The notes under the pieces were generated by a model that was not told the origin of the DNA, ran no database searches, and saw nothing but the letters and a program-made list of their open reading frames with translations. Shown here piece by piece: positions 6,701 through 15,905 of a stretch of DNA of 23,401 nucleotides (positions within the stretch are counted from its first letter, which is position 1; every line of letters begins with the position of its first letter). The stretch lies in the IMG/VR virus record IMGVR_UViG_3300042555_002766, positions 1-23,401 of that record. One strand, given 5' to 3'. Origin of the DNA: a virus. The position numbers and the translations under genes were made by a program.

Positions 6701-8776
6701 GTTAATGTTGTTGCTAAGGAATTAGGGGCAACTAGTCCAAGTGTAAGTTGTAGTGACCAAGATTCTGCTAGTTCAAATAATAACTATAATACAATTTATT
6801 CTTACCAAGCGATGTGGTGTAGAAGAGTTGCAATTAAAGATATTAAAATTGAGACAGGTAATCCTTCAGGTGACCCAACAGGGGACCCAACAGGAGACCC
6901 AACAGGAGAGACTCCTCCTAATATTTTAAATAATATAGGTTCTAACACAGTTCCGAGTATAAATACTCCAGTTATTACACCACCAACAATTACAACAACA
7001 CAAAAAATTAAAGACGGAATTTCCAAAAAAGTTTTAAGAGACTTATTATCTGAATGTGATTATTTTACCGCAATACAAGGTGAAAATCCTATGATATATG
7101 ACTCAATAAAACAAAAATTAAAATATTTTACACCGGCTTTCCACTCAATGACCCCCGAAGGTCTTAACTCAAGATTAACATTCCTAAACCAATGTTCAAG
7201 ACCTGGGGATACGATACCAACAATTGGGGCGGATGGAAAACCAAAATACAATGCCGCGACTAACACCGCTTTTGGTGCTCCTCCCGTATTGATATTAAGA
7301 ATTGGTGATTTTTATAATACGAGAATAATCCCGACTTCAATTAATATTACTTATGAACCTGTATATGATTTTAATCCTGAGGGAATTGGTTTCCAACCTA
7401 TGATTGCTAAAGTCACATTAGGATTTAACTTTGTTGGAGGTTCGGGATTGAAAGAACCAATTGATACATTACAAAATGCGTTGTCTTTTAATTATTATGC
7501 AAATACTGAAATATTTGATGAAAGGGCTGAATGGACTGATGACTCGTTCAAAAAATTAGATGAGGATTTGGTTAGACAAATATTAGAGGATAGAGGAGAA
7601 CAATCAGGTTCAACAATTATTCAAAACGCGATTCAAAATAACGGAGGTGGATATATTGGAACTCAAGAAACAAGGGAGGAATTACCTGAATCAACAACAG
7701 GAGTTATCAACTATAAAGAATTCATGAATGGGTTCTCGGCATCTTGTCAAAATTATATTAATACTATAATTTCTAAACTTACCGATTTTAAAACACCCTA
7801 TAACGGAACACTTATTCAAGTTTTTGGTTCTAAAAGAATATATTCTACGGGAACCGCAAGTTTACCTGATAGTTCGGCTAAAGTTGAAATTTTTGGTAAA
7901 CCTGATGAAATTCAGGGAGAGATTGATTATTGGTTTGAAGATATTATTGCAAATGTTAGTAGTGAAGGGTTATCATGGCAGATTGCAATTGAAAATAGAG
8001 ACGGAGGGGTATTATCTAGACGAGACCAACGAAGAGTATATCAAAATTTGACAACATATATTGAAAATTATAAAAATAATTTCACAGTAGATTTGAGTAG
8101 AGTAATACAGGAAATATTATCACCTCAAGAACAACTTGTCATTAATATGGAAAAGTCTGATTTTATTAGTTCTTTACACGACGGAAAAATTAATTCAGAC
8201 CAATCCGTGGAAGTTTTAGACATTTCAGGTATTACTGAAAATAATGTAAATACATTTACAAAATTTGGTGAAGATTATCAATCTATAACTAATCTATTAA
8301 ATGGTTTTCATAGTTCTTTAAAAGATGTTGGATTGATTCCTTCCGATAGTTTTGATGTTAATGGATTACTTGGATTTGAGTCACCAGTTACCCCCGGAGA
8401 TGCTAAATTTATGGTAATTATGGACCCTATTTTTAGAGATGACGCTAAGAAACAAGAATTTTTGACAGAGGTAGTTAAAGGTACTTCAAATGAGGAAAGT
8501 GTTAAACTATTGATAGTAGATTATATTTTTACAAGATTTTATGATGTATATAAAAATAAAATATTGAATGTTGACACTATGATTAGTAATTGGAAGACAA
8601 CATACGAACAACAGTATACAAAAATAGAAGGTGACACTAGTTTAGATAGGAAATTCACATATATCGTTAACACAAGTGCAAGTGAAGATTTACAAACCCA
8701 ACTAAGGAATATATATTTAACAGGGAATAGTAATGATGATAAACAAACATTCAATGGTAAACACAAATTTAACTAA
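3740..8776 (+). CDS. Giant baseplate structural protein with an inserted OmpA-like domain
   Basis: A 1678-residue protein without close T4 counterpart in size. Residues about 660-712 contain FDSVEILGRPEPVYTY then NTTRSGSLSWKM, a pattern of tube-fold baseplate proteins (gp48/gp54 type). The other half of that fold seems to resume near 1181-1232 (PPVLILRIGDFYNTRIIPTS, then KVTLGFNFVGG). Between them lies a Gly-rich linker (about 800-833), an OmpA-like domain (about 836-1038) and a GDPT-repeat linker (1040-1055). The OmpA motif is visible as N941, L944-S945 and R948, before V952. The E. coli OmpA Asp that binds diaminopimelate is a Ser here (S933). The gene follows the tape measure, where T4 has genes 48 and 54, and its stop overlaps the next start by one base. 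It is probably a virion baseplate part that may touch the cell wall. The first 650 residues and the C-terminal 440 are unassigned. Confidence 0.65.
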   Translation: MPIDSPLSFFNTENFRNGLVVRNLQPYTIAGSYTPPVAQQNFEYVQSNFSVIDSPDSLIADPPSNLVPPQYHGLYVLNEYGPEGGYGVTITQSLPLVQNANAGEYDVMDASLPQQSLVGQGWPNYAQVTAEQNIPALNKYSFDQVFLEEINNLQFVPTYSFYANPTPVNFLPSSYSPYSILFDNTPQGDNGSLSQDSQLAQLGATFLRDALQYRVDREIERATFGRENLSEALSDPVALAQVASGRIPLIEKNYSITVPENPIDFAANFLLKLSGTYFPASPIPGDYFDEDMAQWRPTAANQIVSAFAGGRDPRTIFGSLDTNTDYSQVFLSNTGQGQRSALFNNIDYNKYKPRYNRGLARNLGRGLLEIIERLTDGEEAPPSDFYIGQNNSDPSSIFSPPGQLPTNSVGQQVKSPVIGPDAMGKLYEGEDQDFKFGLKGNPTINAGGIAGGFVWTSQGYNNPGFGAKVGGDFSSSQDPEFNQISSQFDGNYSSSNVNFKNGSILDNTQRLLDSTPAGTARLGHVGNAINQLSKVFHDGYRELTKGSRVVSYTYDSATNQHGGGVEYCRVFAKDTPYYTYNDLQKTDGITTSGRKFTYSIIDNTYNLNIAPLKNPGSTNIVDNKVKKYMFSIENLAWRTSNRPGFTYDDLPVCERGPNGGRVMWFPPYDLSFNETISPRFDSVEILGRPEPVYTYRNTTRSGSLSWKMIVDHPSVLNTITNKILQNESNVERVNSIVDSFFAGCLKYDLYELARRFTTIPTRDLFTYQQIITNPSVNADQLAQVGAEAGINTTSTDEGVIEGDEGINGGGGGNGTGGSETKPETNKTDPGSDLNNKYLNLGWYFHNDVPPPQQKGVATASYSWKTAYNSYIGMKSKYNTNAPAANRQQVANTFTNVVEHNATIEKDFRKDVVSVLNNNTNIKTITITLVGSASRPATIQYNEWLSKRRIDSVLQWFKEDTTDYGKAFQKFIEDKKIVINQEPQGEEAVNVVAKELGATSPSVSCSDQDSASSNNNYNTIYSYQAMWCRRVAIKDIKIETGNPSGDPTGDPTGDPTGETPPNILNNIGSNTVPSINTPVITPPTITTTQKIKDGISKKVLRDLLSECDYFTAIQGENPMIYDSIKQKLKYFTPAFHSMTPEGLNSRLTFLNQCSRPGDTIPTIGADGKPKYNAATNTAFGAPPVLILRIGDFYNTRIIPTSINITYEPVYDFNPEGIGFQPMIAKVTLGFNFVGGSGLKEPIDTLQNALSFNYYANTEIFDERAEWTDDSFKKLDEDLVRQILEDRGEQSGSTIIQNAIQNNGGGYIGTQETREELPESTTGVINYKEFMNGFSASCQNYINTIISKLTDFKTPYNGTLIQVFGSKRIYSTGTASLPDSSAKVEIFGKPDEIQGEIDYWFEDIIANVSSEGLSWQIAIENRDGGVLSRRDQRRVYQNLTTYIENYKNNFTVDLSRVIQEILSPQEQLVINMEKSDFISSLHDGKINSDQSVEVLDISGITENNVNTFTKFGEDYQSITNLLNGFHSSLKDVGLIPSDSFDVNGLLGFESPVTPGDAKFMVIMDPIFRDDAKKQEFLTEVVKGTSNEESVKLLIVDYIFTRFYDVYKNKILNVDTMISNWKTTYEQQYTKIEGDTSLDRKFTYIVNTSASEDLQTQLRNIYLTGNSNDDKQTFNGKHKFN
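6857..6904 (+). repeat. 12-bp tandem repeat encoding GDPT linker
   Basis: Three nearly identical 12-base units (6869-6880, 6881-6892, 6893-6904) encode GDPT-GDPT-GDPT. A degenerate first unit, GNPS (6857-6868), and a trailing GETP flank them. They form the C-terminal linker of the OmpA-like insert in the giant baseplate protein. Such repeats can change copy number by slippage and alter linker length. Confidence 0.85.
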
Positions 8777-9099
8777 TGGCTGAAAGCACCTACGATAGAT
8801 ATTCTACATTTTTAATTAATGGTCAACAGACGGTAGTACCTGGTATTAAGTTAAACTCTAAAGGTACTGATAAACGATATGTTTACATGGTTAATGTATC
8901 ACGTTTGGATAAAATATCTCAGGAATATTATGGCTCTCCGTTATTTGGGTGGTTAATCTTACAAGCTAATCCTCAGTATGGGGGATTAGAGATGAATATC
9001 CCTAATAATGGATTATTGACAATACCATTTCCATTAATACCGTCATTACAAGATTATAAAGCTTTGTTAGATAACCATTTCTATTATTATGGTAGGTAA
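8776..9099 (+). CDS. 53: Baseplate wedge protein, gp53/LysM-like
   Basis: The 107-residue protein contains a LysM-like unit at residues 34-85: RYVYMVNVSRLDKISQEYYG, then WLILQANPQ, and a closing NGLLTIPFP. The order Asp-hydrophobic-Tyr-Tyr-Gly, Trp, Asn, Gly and Ile-Pro is the LysM hallmark. T4 gp53, a baseplate wedge protein, carries such a domain but is longer (196 residues), so this may be a minimal version. Its ATG shares one base with the upstream stop (TAATG) and its end overlaps the next start by 11 bases. The three baseplate genes are therefore translationally coupled. A LysM-based wall-binding role is possible, but in the baseplate the fold is mainly structural. Confidence 0.65.
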   Translation: MAESTYDRYSTFLINGQQTVVPGIKLNSKGTDKRYVYMVNVSRLDKISQEYYGSPLFGWLILQANPQYGGLEMNIPNNGLLTIPFPLIPSLQDYKALLDNHFYYYGR

Positions 9100-12000
9100 A
9101 GAAAAAAATATATTAGTTGAATTTGACTATGAAAACATTATCCTTGTTGACCCAAATAAAACTATTGATGAAGAAGGTAATGTTGGGGAAAGATTTTTAC
9201 CCCCCGAAAATTTAGTTTGTTATGCAAATTTAGAATGTAATCTATTCCCAAGAACCCGACTTGCATTGGGTTTAAATGGGGCCGCAACAGGAGAACTTGT
9301 TAATATTGCGTCAATAAATTTCATGAAACCTGGTGGAGGTAGTTCATTAACGAATGAATTTTACGATGAGTTCACAGGTGAAAACACAATTAAAGGTGAG
9401 GGACTTAATCAACCATCAGAACAAGGTCAAAAGATTTCATCTACAGACAAACCAACGGAATTCTATTTTCAACAGCAAACTATAAATAATAAGGATACTG
9501 GATTACTCGGTATTCAAAGTATAACTATAACAAACAATTGGAACCAACCTACAGTAAGAATTAAATTCGTAGATATTAGAGGTAGGGCTCTTTTTGAAAA
9601 AGGAGAAAATTCTCCATATGCAACATTTTTTAATTTTCCATATCCTATTTTTTATTTAACGATAAAAGGTTATTTGGGACAGGCCGTTAAATTACAGTTA
9701 ACTCTTAACAAATTTAATTGTAGTTTTAATTCAACAACGGGAAATTATGACATTGATACTGAATTTCAGGCGTTTAAATATAATATTTTAACAAGTATTA
9801 TGATGTCCCATGCTTTGGCGACACCATATATGTATAATAAAAAATATACTGTAACCCCAACAATTACTAATAGCTTAGCTAAATTAGGTACTAATGTTTT
9901 AACATTAAATGAGGCAAAGGGGTTACAAAAAATAAAAGAAGTATATTCTGAATACAAGGCTAAGAATTTAATACCTACGGATTTTCCTGAGATTACAATG
10001 CAGGAAATGATAGAGAGATTAACAAGATTAGAATCTTATATTTTAAAATCATTTGGTCAACAAGATTTAAGTCCACTTACAGATACTGACAAGTATAAAA
10101 GATTAGTTCAAGAGTATGAAGGGGATATCCAAACATACGTTGGTGGTAATAGTTGGTTTAACAAATATTGTGACCAAAATACATATTGGATTTTAAAGGA
10201 CAGAGATATTAAAGTTTACCAACTTAGACCTGAATATGCATTTGGTGGTGGAATTCTTGAGGCGGTTAAAGATTTAGATACAAGATTAAAAACAAACAAA
10301 GATAAATTATTACTGAATAAAACATTTGGTGGGACCGGTGAGATTTTAATTGATGGTAAAAAAATTGTAACTAAAATAAATCCAACAGGTATTAGTATTG
10401 ATGATTTTTTAAGAAATTCTAAAAGTGAAAACGATATTAATTTTCAAAAAACATACGAGGAAAGGACAGGTAAAGTTGCTACTGCAAATGATATTGCCAA
10501 ATTAAGAATTGAGTATAATACTCAGGTTTTATTACCTTTGAAGGCTTTAATTCAGACAACATTAGAAGGTGGTGGTAATAATCAAAGTAGTCAACAATCA
10601 CAACAACAAGATGGTGGAGGTAAAAAAGAAATTACTATTGAATTAGAAAAATATGGAATAAAACCAGAATCAACCCCTTTATTTATAATTGAAGGTGATA
10701 ATATAAATTCATTTGAAAGTTATATTAAAAAAATATACGCCCAAATTGATGAAAAAAAGAAAACAATTGACGACGCTTTAAATGCTGCACTTGCTGAAAA
10801 AATAGGTAAATCTGAAGAAGGATTAGGTTTCCAACCGACAATAAGAAATGTATTAGCGGTTATTATGGCGAGTACTGAAGGATTTATCAGATTAATGGAA
10901 GATGTTCACGAATCGGCATGGAACCAAAGACAAAACAAATATAGGTTAGCTGCGGTATTAGGGGATGATAAAACGGCCCCATCTCCTGACTCAAAAGATT
11001 CAGTTAGGGGTGCTGATGGTAATTTAATACCTGTATATCCTTGGCCTCATTATTATGTTGAAACTAATAGTGATAAGGGTGAAAAATTTGAATTAAGATA
11101 CCCTGGTGATAGTTCAGTAAAGTCAAAAACTAAGGGATATATATATCAATATTGGCCTGAAGTTGAATTTGTTGAAGAATATTTAAAGGGTAGATTACAA
11201 ATTGACACCCCACCAAATAATCCTCAAATTGTTGGTAATAATGCTGAATTGATTAATAGAGCTTCATACAATGCTATTGAATACGAACTATCAAATGTTA
11301 TAATGGCAAATAAAGAGGAGGTTAAATTCTTTTATGAGATGTATGAAAGAATGATGTTACCTTTTTATTATCAGAGGTTTAATAAACCATCATTTATTTC
11401 ATCCCAATCCTATTTACCAATTGGAGATGCTGAGTTCATTAATTTACAAAAATCTTTGGGAGCTGGTTCTCCATATTTAATACAGAAAATTAAAGAATAT
11501 AACTTAAACTCTAATGTGTATTTGAATTTCTTAGCAGGAATTTCAAATAACGGAGTTGGACAAAGTTGGCAAAATTATATTAGAGGGTATTTCAATACTC
11601 CATATATTAAAGCTAAAGTTGAGAGTCCATTTGTTATATATGATTTTGAATCCTTTAATACTAAAGTTTCAGTTGAATCTCCTGTTACTGAAGATAAAAT
11701 CTCGGTTTACTTACAATCAACACAGAACAACGAAAAAAATATTGTAGATGTTTTTCCATTTGCAATTAATGGGTGGAATAGGAATCAAATGAGTTATGGT
11801 ATTGGTTCAACAAACGAATCAATAATGAACACCTCAAAAACGTTATTTTTATACGATACAAAAAATTTGGTAGCTAATTTTAACAATCAGAATTTTGCAT
11901 CTGCCGATAAGGTAAAACCTGTTACTAACTTCTTATATTTAAGCGAAGCGGGTCCAATACAACCTGATGTTTTAGATTTTAAAAATTTCTATAGAAAATT

Positions 12001-15000
12001 TACGGATAGTAGAAAAATGTTTACAACTCAAGGAGCTGTAGAATACTCAAACTATAATGGTGGGTTATCAGGTAGTCAAACTACGTCAATAATTAACACA
12101 CCTTATTTTGTAAATGCCATTTCAAAAGGGGTGGAAAAGTGGCAATTAGGGGATGCTCATCCTTATAAAGCAGCTGCGTATCTTTTCCTAAACTCATTAC
12201 CAATTGCAACCCTAAGGGAAAAATACCGTTCAAGAGAAAATGGGGTGGAAACCTCACTTGATTACATTTTTGCGGGTATGACTAAATTTGGAGGATTACA
12301 TAAAGTACCATACGCCTTTATATTAAAAATTGGTTCAGTTTGGAACAGATATAAAACATTTATTGAAACTGGAGTTGATTTTCTTGATGAAGTTTGGGAT
12401 GATATTGATGTAAATAATATGTACGACCCAATTGGTAATAATCCACAAACAACTTATCAATTTAATTATGGTTCAGGATTAAGAAAAATACAACTACAAA
12501 CAACGCAAGAAATTAATGGGGTTGATACAACAATTATGAATGTTGGGTTTTATCCTAAATTGATTAATGATATTTCGTTATTTACAACAGGTCTTAATTT
12601 TTTAACAAATTACTCAAGTCAAGAAATTAATCAAAAAATACAAAGTGGAGATATAAGTGTTACCTATATGAATAATGACGGGGCCTCATTTACACTACCT
12701 GCGGGATATGATGATACTTTACCTAACCAAGCTTTAACTTTTAATAGTTGGTCGGTAATTTTTAAAGACAATAATAGTGGAAGAAGTTATGTTGTTCCAT
12801 CTGTTGGTGGACAACTTAATCAGGCTAAATATGATTGTTTAAATACACAATTAAATAAAGCTAAAAATAGTATACCAAACAATAGTTCGGTTTTTAATGG
12901 GTCGGCTAGAATGTTTTGGGCGGTGTCTCAATATGGGTATTTTAATAATAATTTAATTACAAAACCGACACCAAAACAATGGATGAAAAAAATTAATAGT
13001 GATTCTGAAGACCAAATGGCTTTCCATTTGTCAAATCAATATTCATCAATTGAAGATTTATTTGGAACATTCTCTAAAGAAGAATTGGACCAATTTGAAA
13101 ACCACTTTTTAAATTTTAGTAAATCTGAATGGGAGTTTCAAATATTAAAAAAACAAGAGACCAGTGTTGACACACAAGGAGTATTTAATGGAAATCAAGA
13201 AAATATTACGGTTAGTGAAGTCACTATTAGACAAACTATTAATAGAATACAAAATGTACCAAATAAAGAATATTTAAATTTCCAATTATTATTTAAAGAA
13301 TTATTTGGATTTAATGGGTCAACAAACCCCAACGAGTTATTGAAATTTTCAGAAAACTATAATACTCAGCTAAACAATTTTTTCACTAATTTCCAAGGGT
13401 TCATGAATTATGAAAAATTCATAAAAATTGGAAATCCATCAAAATATGATAAAAGAGTATTTTATAGTTTTGCTTTGTCAACTGAGTTCTTTATTGAAGA
13501 ACCATATACTTTTGGACAATATGAAATTGGTTCTTTACCATCATTGAATGATACCACTACCTTAGCTCAATCCCAAGCATCTTTTCCTGAAACATGGAAA
13601 AAATTACAAATTTATGTTGGGTTTTCTGATTACCCTGGTATGGCATATAGTAATAATTTTTCATATATAACTGATTTCTTTGTTGATAATAATGTGAGAT
13701 TTTCTGAGGAAAATATTGAAATACTTGCACCACTTATCAAAATGTACGCAACGCAAAAACGTAATAACTCAATTTATAACGGTACAACATTCTTGGCAGA
13801 TATTAGAAGTTATCTTAGAGAAACTCAAAATTATATGAATGTTGTGTTAAATTATTACTTGTTAAAAGCTAGAAATGAATTACCTAATGTTTCTGAAGTA
13901 AATGAAGCAACCCCTAAAGTTTCATATGATGGGGACCAAATGAAATTTTTATTATATGATGATTTTAAGGCATTAAATGATACTTGGATTGCGGGTAATG
14001 ATTATAGTGAAACTACATTATTTGAGGATTTTCTATTTTTAGATAGAGCGAGTAGGGATATTGGTGACAAAATAATTGTGAATCCGTTTGAATTAAAAAA
14101 CATGTTTAAGAATTTAAATAAATCGGCAAGTACTTTCACATTTATTAATGGTATAATTATGGGACATAATATGTATACCATGATGATGCCTCAGTGGATT
14201 AATTTTTATAATGCTGATGAAGTTGCAACTCAAGACATACCAAGAGTAGATTCCACTTTAGAATTTGGAAATCAATTGTTTGGTACTTTTATGTCGGTAG
14301 ATACCCGAAAAAGTTCACCAAAATTATTATGTATCTATAATGATACAAAATCTACGTATTTAGATATGGGTAATAATGATGATTACCGATATAAGTCAGA
14401 TACATTTGAATTACGAAGAGCGTCAGACAATCCTTTAATTGAGACATTACAGGGTAAGACGGATTATGCGAAATCAAATAGAGTAGTTGGGTTTAATGTT
14501 GACATTGGAATACGAAACCAAAATATATTCTCAACCTTTAATGTTAGTACTAATCCTGCTAAGATGACTAAAGAGGCTGCGGCAGCTCTTGACCAACAGA
14601 TTAATCAGGCTTCAGGTAGAAAAACTATAACTCAAAATACGTCTCTTTGGAATTTTTATAGAAGTAGAAGTTATGAATGTTCGGTAACTTGTTTAGGTAA
14701 TGCATTAATACAACCATTAATGTATTTTAACTTGAGACACGTTCCTATGTTTAATGGAACATATATGATTACTAAAGTTGAACACCAAATAAGTCCTGGT
14801 TCATTTAAAACCACTTTTGCTGGTAGTAGACAATCAATGTTCTCAATGCCACCAATTGATTCTTATGTTCAGGGTGCGATTAGGGAAATACTAGAAGATA
14901 TTGTTGAAACAAGAAAACAAGAGGAAAATGCTGCGTCACAGATTAATAATCTCTCCAATAGTACTCAGGGTATTATTACGACAACAACAACTGCTGCCAA

Positions 15001-15637
15001 TAATATAGACGGCTCAACAAAACCAATTACTCAAGAAATTAGTAATACTGCCTCAAATAATGTTAATTGTGGTAATTTACTTAGTTCAAAGTTTAAAAAT
15101 TATATATTTACTGGAGCTTCACAAACACAAGAACTTACACCTTCTATGTTACAACAAAAATTATCAGTTATAACAAATGAAAATGTTAGATGGTTAGTTT
15201 ATAACACTATTTATGATTCAGAATCAAATGGAGCAAAAGGGTTTAATTATAATATAGGTAAGGTAAGATTAAATAGAGATTGGGGAGGAAATTTAGGTAC
15301 CTTCTTTAATGAAACATATTATTGTCAACAAGATAGTAAGGGGAACTCAATACCAATGGCATCTTTTGAAAGTTATGATAAGGCAATACAAATGATGGCA
15401 GCCTATTATAGTAATAGTGGTGGTAATTTAATAATACCTACAGAATCTCAAATTCAAAGCGGGGAAATACCTGACGATTTCATAAATAATACTTTTTCAG
15501 AATATTCCAGGTTATGGCTGTCTATGACAGATAATCAGATTGATTCTTTTAAGAGAGATAATAAAGATGTTTGGAATTTGTTTAAAAATGAAATTAAATC
15601 CGCATTAAAAAATGCTAAAGCATCAAGAGTTCTGTAA
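9089..15637 (+). CDS. Giant baseplate hub protein with gp27-like region and possible C-terminal wall hydrolase
   Basis: A 2182-residue protein, far larger than T4 hub proteins gp27 (391) or gp5 (575). Residues about 130-250 hold a beta-rich region with VRIKFVDIRGRALFEKG and YPIFYLTIKGYLGQ, resembling hub/tail-associated barrel domains. A Gln/Gly-rich linker lies near 490-512. Residues about 1770-1930 include GNALIQPLMYFNLRHVPMF and TYMITKVEHQISPGSF, a pattern I recognise from the C-terminal part of hub proteins of T4-like environmental phages. The last 190 residues are separated by a Thr/Asn-rich linker. They contain YDSESNGAKGFNYNIG (Glu2045) and SFESYDKAIQMMAAYY, reminiscent of glucosaminidase or lysozyme-like folds, in which a Glu follows a helix. 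That would parallel the lysozyme of T4 gp5, but the assignment is tentative. The middle 1200 residues are unassigned. Confidence 0.65.
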   Translation: MVGKEKNILVEFDYENIILVDPNKTIDEEGNVGERFLPPENLVCYANLECNLFPRTRLALGLNGAATGELVNIASINFMKPGGGSSLTNEFYDEFTGENTIKGEGLNQPSEQGQKISSTDKPTEFYFQQQTINNKDTGLLGIQSITITNNWNQPTVRIKFVDIRGRALFEKGENSPYATFFNFPYPIFYLTIKGYLGQAVKLQLTLNKFNCSFNSTTGNYDIDTEFQAFKYNILTSIMMSHALATPYMYNKKYTVTPTITNSLAKLGTNVLTLNEAKGLQKIKEVYSEYKAKNLIPTDFPEITMQEMIERLTRLESYILKSFGQQDLSPLTDTDKYKRLVQEYEGDIQTYVGGNSWFNKYCDQNTYWILKDRDIKVYQLRPEYAFGGGILEAVKDLDTRLKTNKDKLLLNKTFGGTGEILIDGKKIVTKINPTGISIDDFLRNSKSENDINFQKTYEERTGKVATANDIAKLRIEYNTQVLLPLKALIQTTLEGGGNNQSSQQSQQQDGGGKKEITIELEKYGIKPESTPLFIIEGDNINSFESYIKKIYAQIDEKKKTIDDALNAALAEKIGKSEEGLGFQPTIRNVLAVIMASTEGFIRLMEDVHESAWNQRQNKYRLAAVLGDDKTAPSPDSKDSVRGADGNLIPVYPWPHYYVETNSDKGEKFELRYPGDSSVKSKTKGYIYQYWPEVEFVEEYLKGRLQIDTPPNNPQIVGNNAELINRASYNAIEYELSNVIMANKEEVKFFYEMYERMMLPFYYQRFNKPSFISSQSYLPIGDAEFINLQKSLGAGSPYLIQKIKEYNLNSNVYLNFLAGISNNGVGQSWQNYIRGYFNTPYIKAKVESPFVIYDFESFNTKVSVESPVTEDKISVYLQSTQNNEKNIVDVFPFAINGWNRNQMSYGIGSTNESIMNTSKTLFLYDTKNLVANFNNQNFASADKVKPVTNFLYLSEAGPIQPDVLDFKNFYRKFTDSRKMFTTQGAVEYSNYNGGLSGSQTTSIINTPYFVNAISKGVEKWQLGDAHPYKAAAYLFLNSLPIATLREKYRSRENGVETSLDYIFAGMTKFGGLHKVPYAFILKIGSVWNRYKTFIETGVDFLDEVWDDIDVNNMYDPIGNNPQTTYQFNYGSGLRKIQLQTTQEINGVDTTIMNVGFYPKLINDISLFTTGLNFLTNYSSQEINQKIQSGDISVTYMNNDGASFTLPAGYDDTLPNQALTFNSWSVIFKDNNSGRSYVVPSVGGQLNQAKYDCLNTQLNKAKNSIPNNSSVFNGSARMFWAVSQYGYFNNNLITKPTPKQWMKKINSDSEDQMAFHLSNQYSSIEDLFGTFSKEELDQFENHFLNFSKSEWEFQILKKQETSVDTQGVFNGNQENITVSEVTIRQTINRIQNVPNKEYLNFQLLFKELFGFNGSTNPNELLKFSENYNTQLNNFFTNFQGFMNYEKFIKIGNPSKYDKRVFYSFALSTEFFIEEPYTFGQYEIGSLPSLNDTTTLAQSQASFPETWKKLQIYVGFSDYPGMAYSNNFSYITDFFVDNNVRFSEENIEILAPLIKMYATQKRNNSIYNGTTFLADIRSYLRETQNYMNVVLNYYLLKARNELPNVSEVNEATPKVSYDGDQMKFLLYDDFKALNDTWIAGNDYSETTLFEDFLFLDRASRDIGDKIIVNPFELKNMFKNLNKSASTFTFINGIIMGHNMYTMMMPQWINFYNADEVATQDIPRVDSTLEFGNQLFGTFMSVDTRKSSPKLLCIYNDTKSTYLDMGNNDDYRYKSDTFELRRASDNPLIETLQGKTDYAKSNRVVGFNVDIGIRNQNIFSTFNVSTNPAKMTKEAAAALDQQINQASGRKTITQNTSLWNFYRSRSYECSVTCLGNALIQPLMYFNLRHVPMFNGTYMITKVEHQISPGSFKTTFAGSRQSMFSMPPIDSYVQGAIREILEDIVETRKQEENAASQINNLSNSTQGIITTTTTAANNIDGSTKPITQEISNTASNNVNCGNLLSSKFKNYIFTGASQTQELTPSMLQQKLSVITNENVRWLVYNTIYDSESNGAKGFNYNIGKVRLNRDWGGNLGTFFNETYYCQQDSKGNSIPMASFESYDKAIQMMAAYYSNSGGNLIIPTESQIQSGEIPDDFINNTFSEYSRLWLSMTDNQIDSFKRDNKDVWNLFKNEIKSALKNAKASRVL

Positions 15638-15653
15638 TTTCAGATAATCAGTA

Positions 15654-15660
15654 TATTTAT
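15654..15660 (+). promoter_or_regulatory. TATTTAT element upstream of the 74-aa gene
   Basis: TATTTAT lies 16 bases before ATG 15677, directly after the giant hub gene and followed by an A-run. Same element as at other tail gene starts; promoter role inferred. Confidence 0.4.
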
Positions 15661-15676
15661 ATAAAAAAACAAAGTT

Positions 15677-15901
15677 ATGAGCTTACAATTAATTTTAGAC
15701 AATTATCTTGGTAAAAGAACAAGATATTCAGAAAAAGATGCTGGAAACGGGTTCAAAGAGGTATGTGATTTAGACAGTGGAGATTGTTACACTGTTAGAA
15801 TGAAAGATGGACTTATTGAAAGAGTAGATAACACAATGAGTGTTAATAAGAAAGTTAATGTTGAAACTCCAAACGGAATTAAAAGATTATTAAACGGATA
15901 A
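15677..15901 (+). CDS. Small protein of unknown function (74 aa)
   Basis: I do not recognise this protein. It has 74 residues, a basic N-terminal segment (LGKRTRYSEKD), and two cysteines in VCDLDSGDCYTV. No signal peptide or membrane segment is visible. It follows the hub gene by 39 bases, is preceded by a TATTTAT element, and its stop lies 4 bases before the next start, so the two small genes likely form one unit. The start context AAAGTTATG is typical of this genome, which supports a real gene. Confidence 0.65.
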   Translation: MSLQLILDNYLGKRTRYSEKDAGNGFKEVCDLDSGDCYTVRMKDGLIERVDNTMSVNKKVNVETPNGIKRLLNG

Positions 15902-15905
15902 TAAA

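Noticed and set aside
6106-6965. TATAAATA at 6106 and 6958, matching the T4 late promoter
   Set aside because: Both lie deep inside the giant baseplate gene, far from any start codon.
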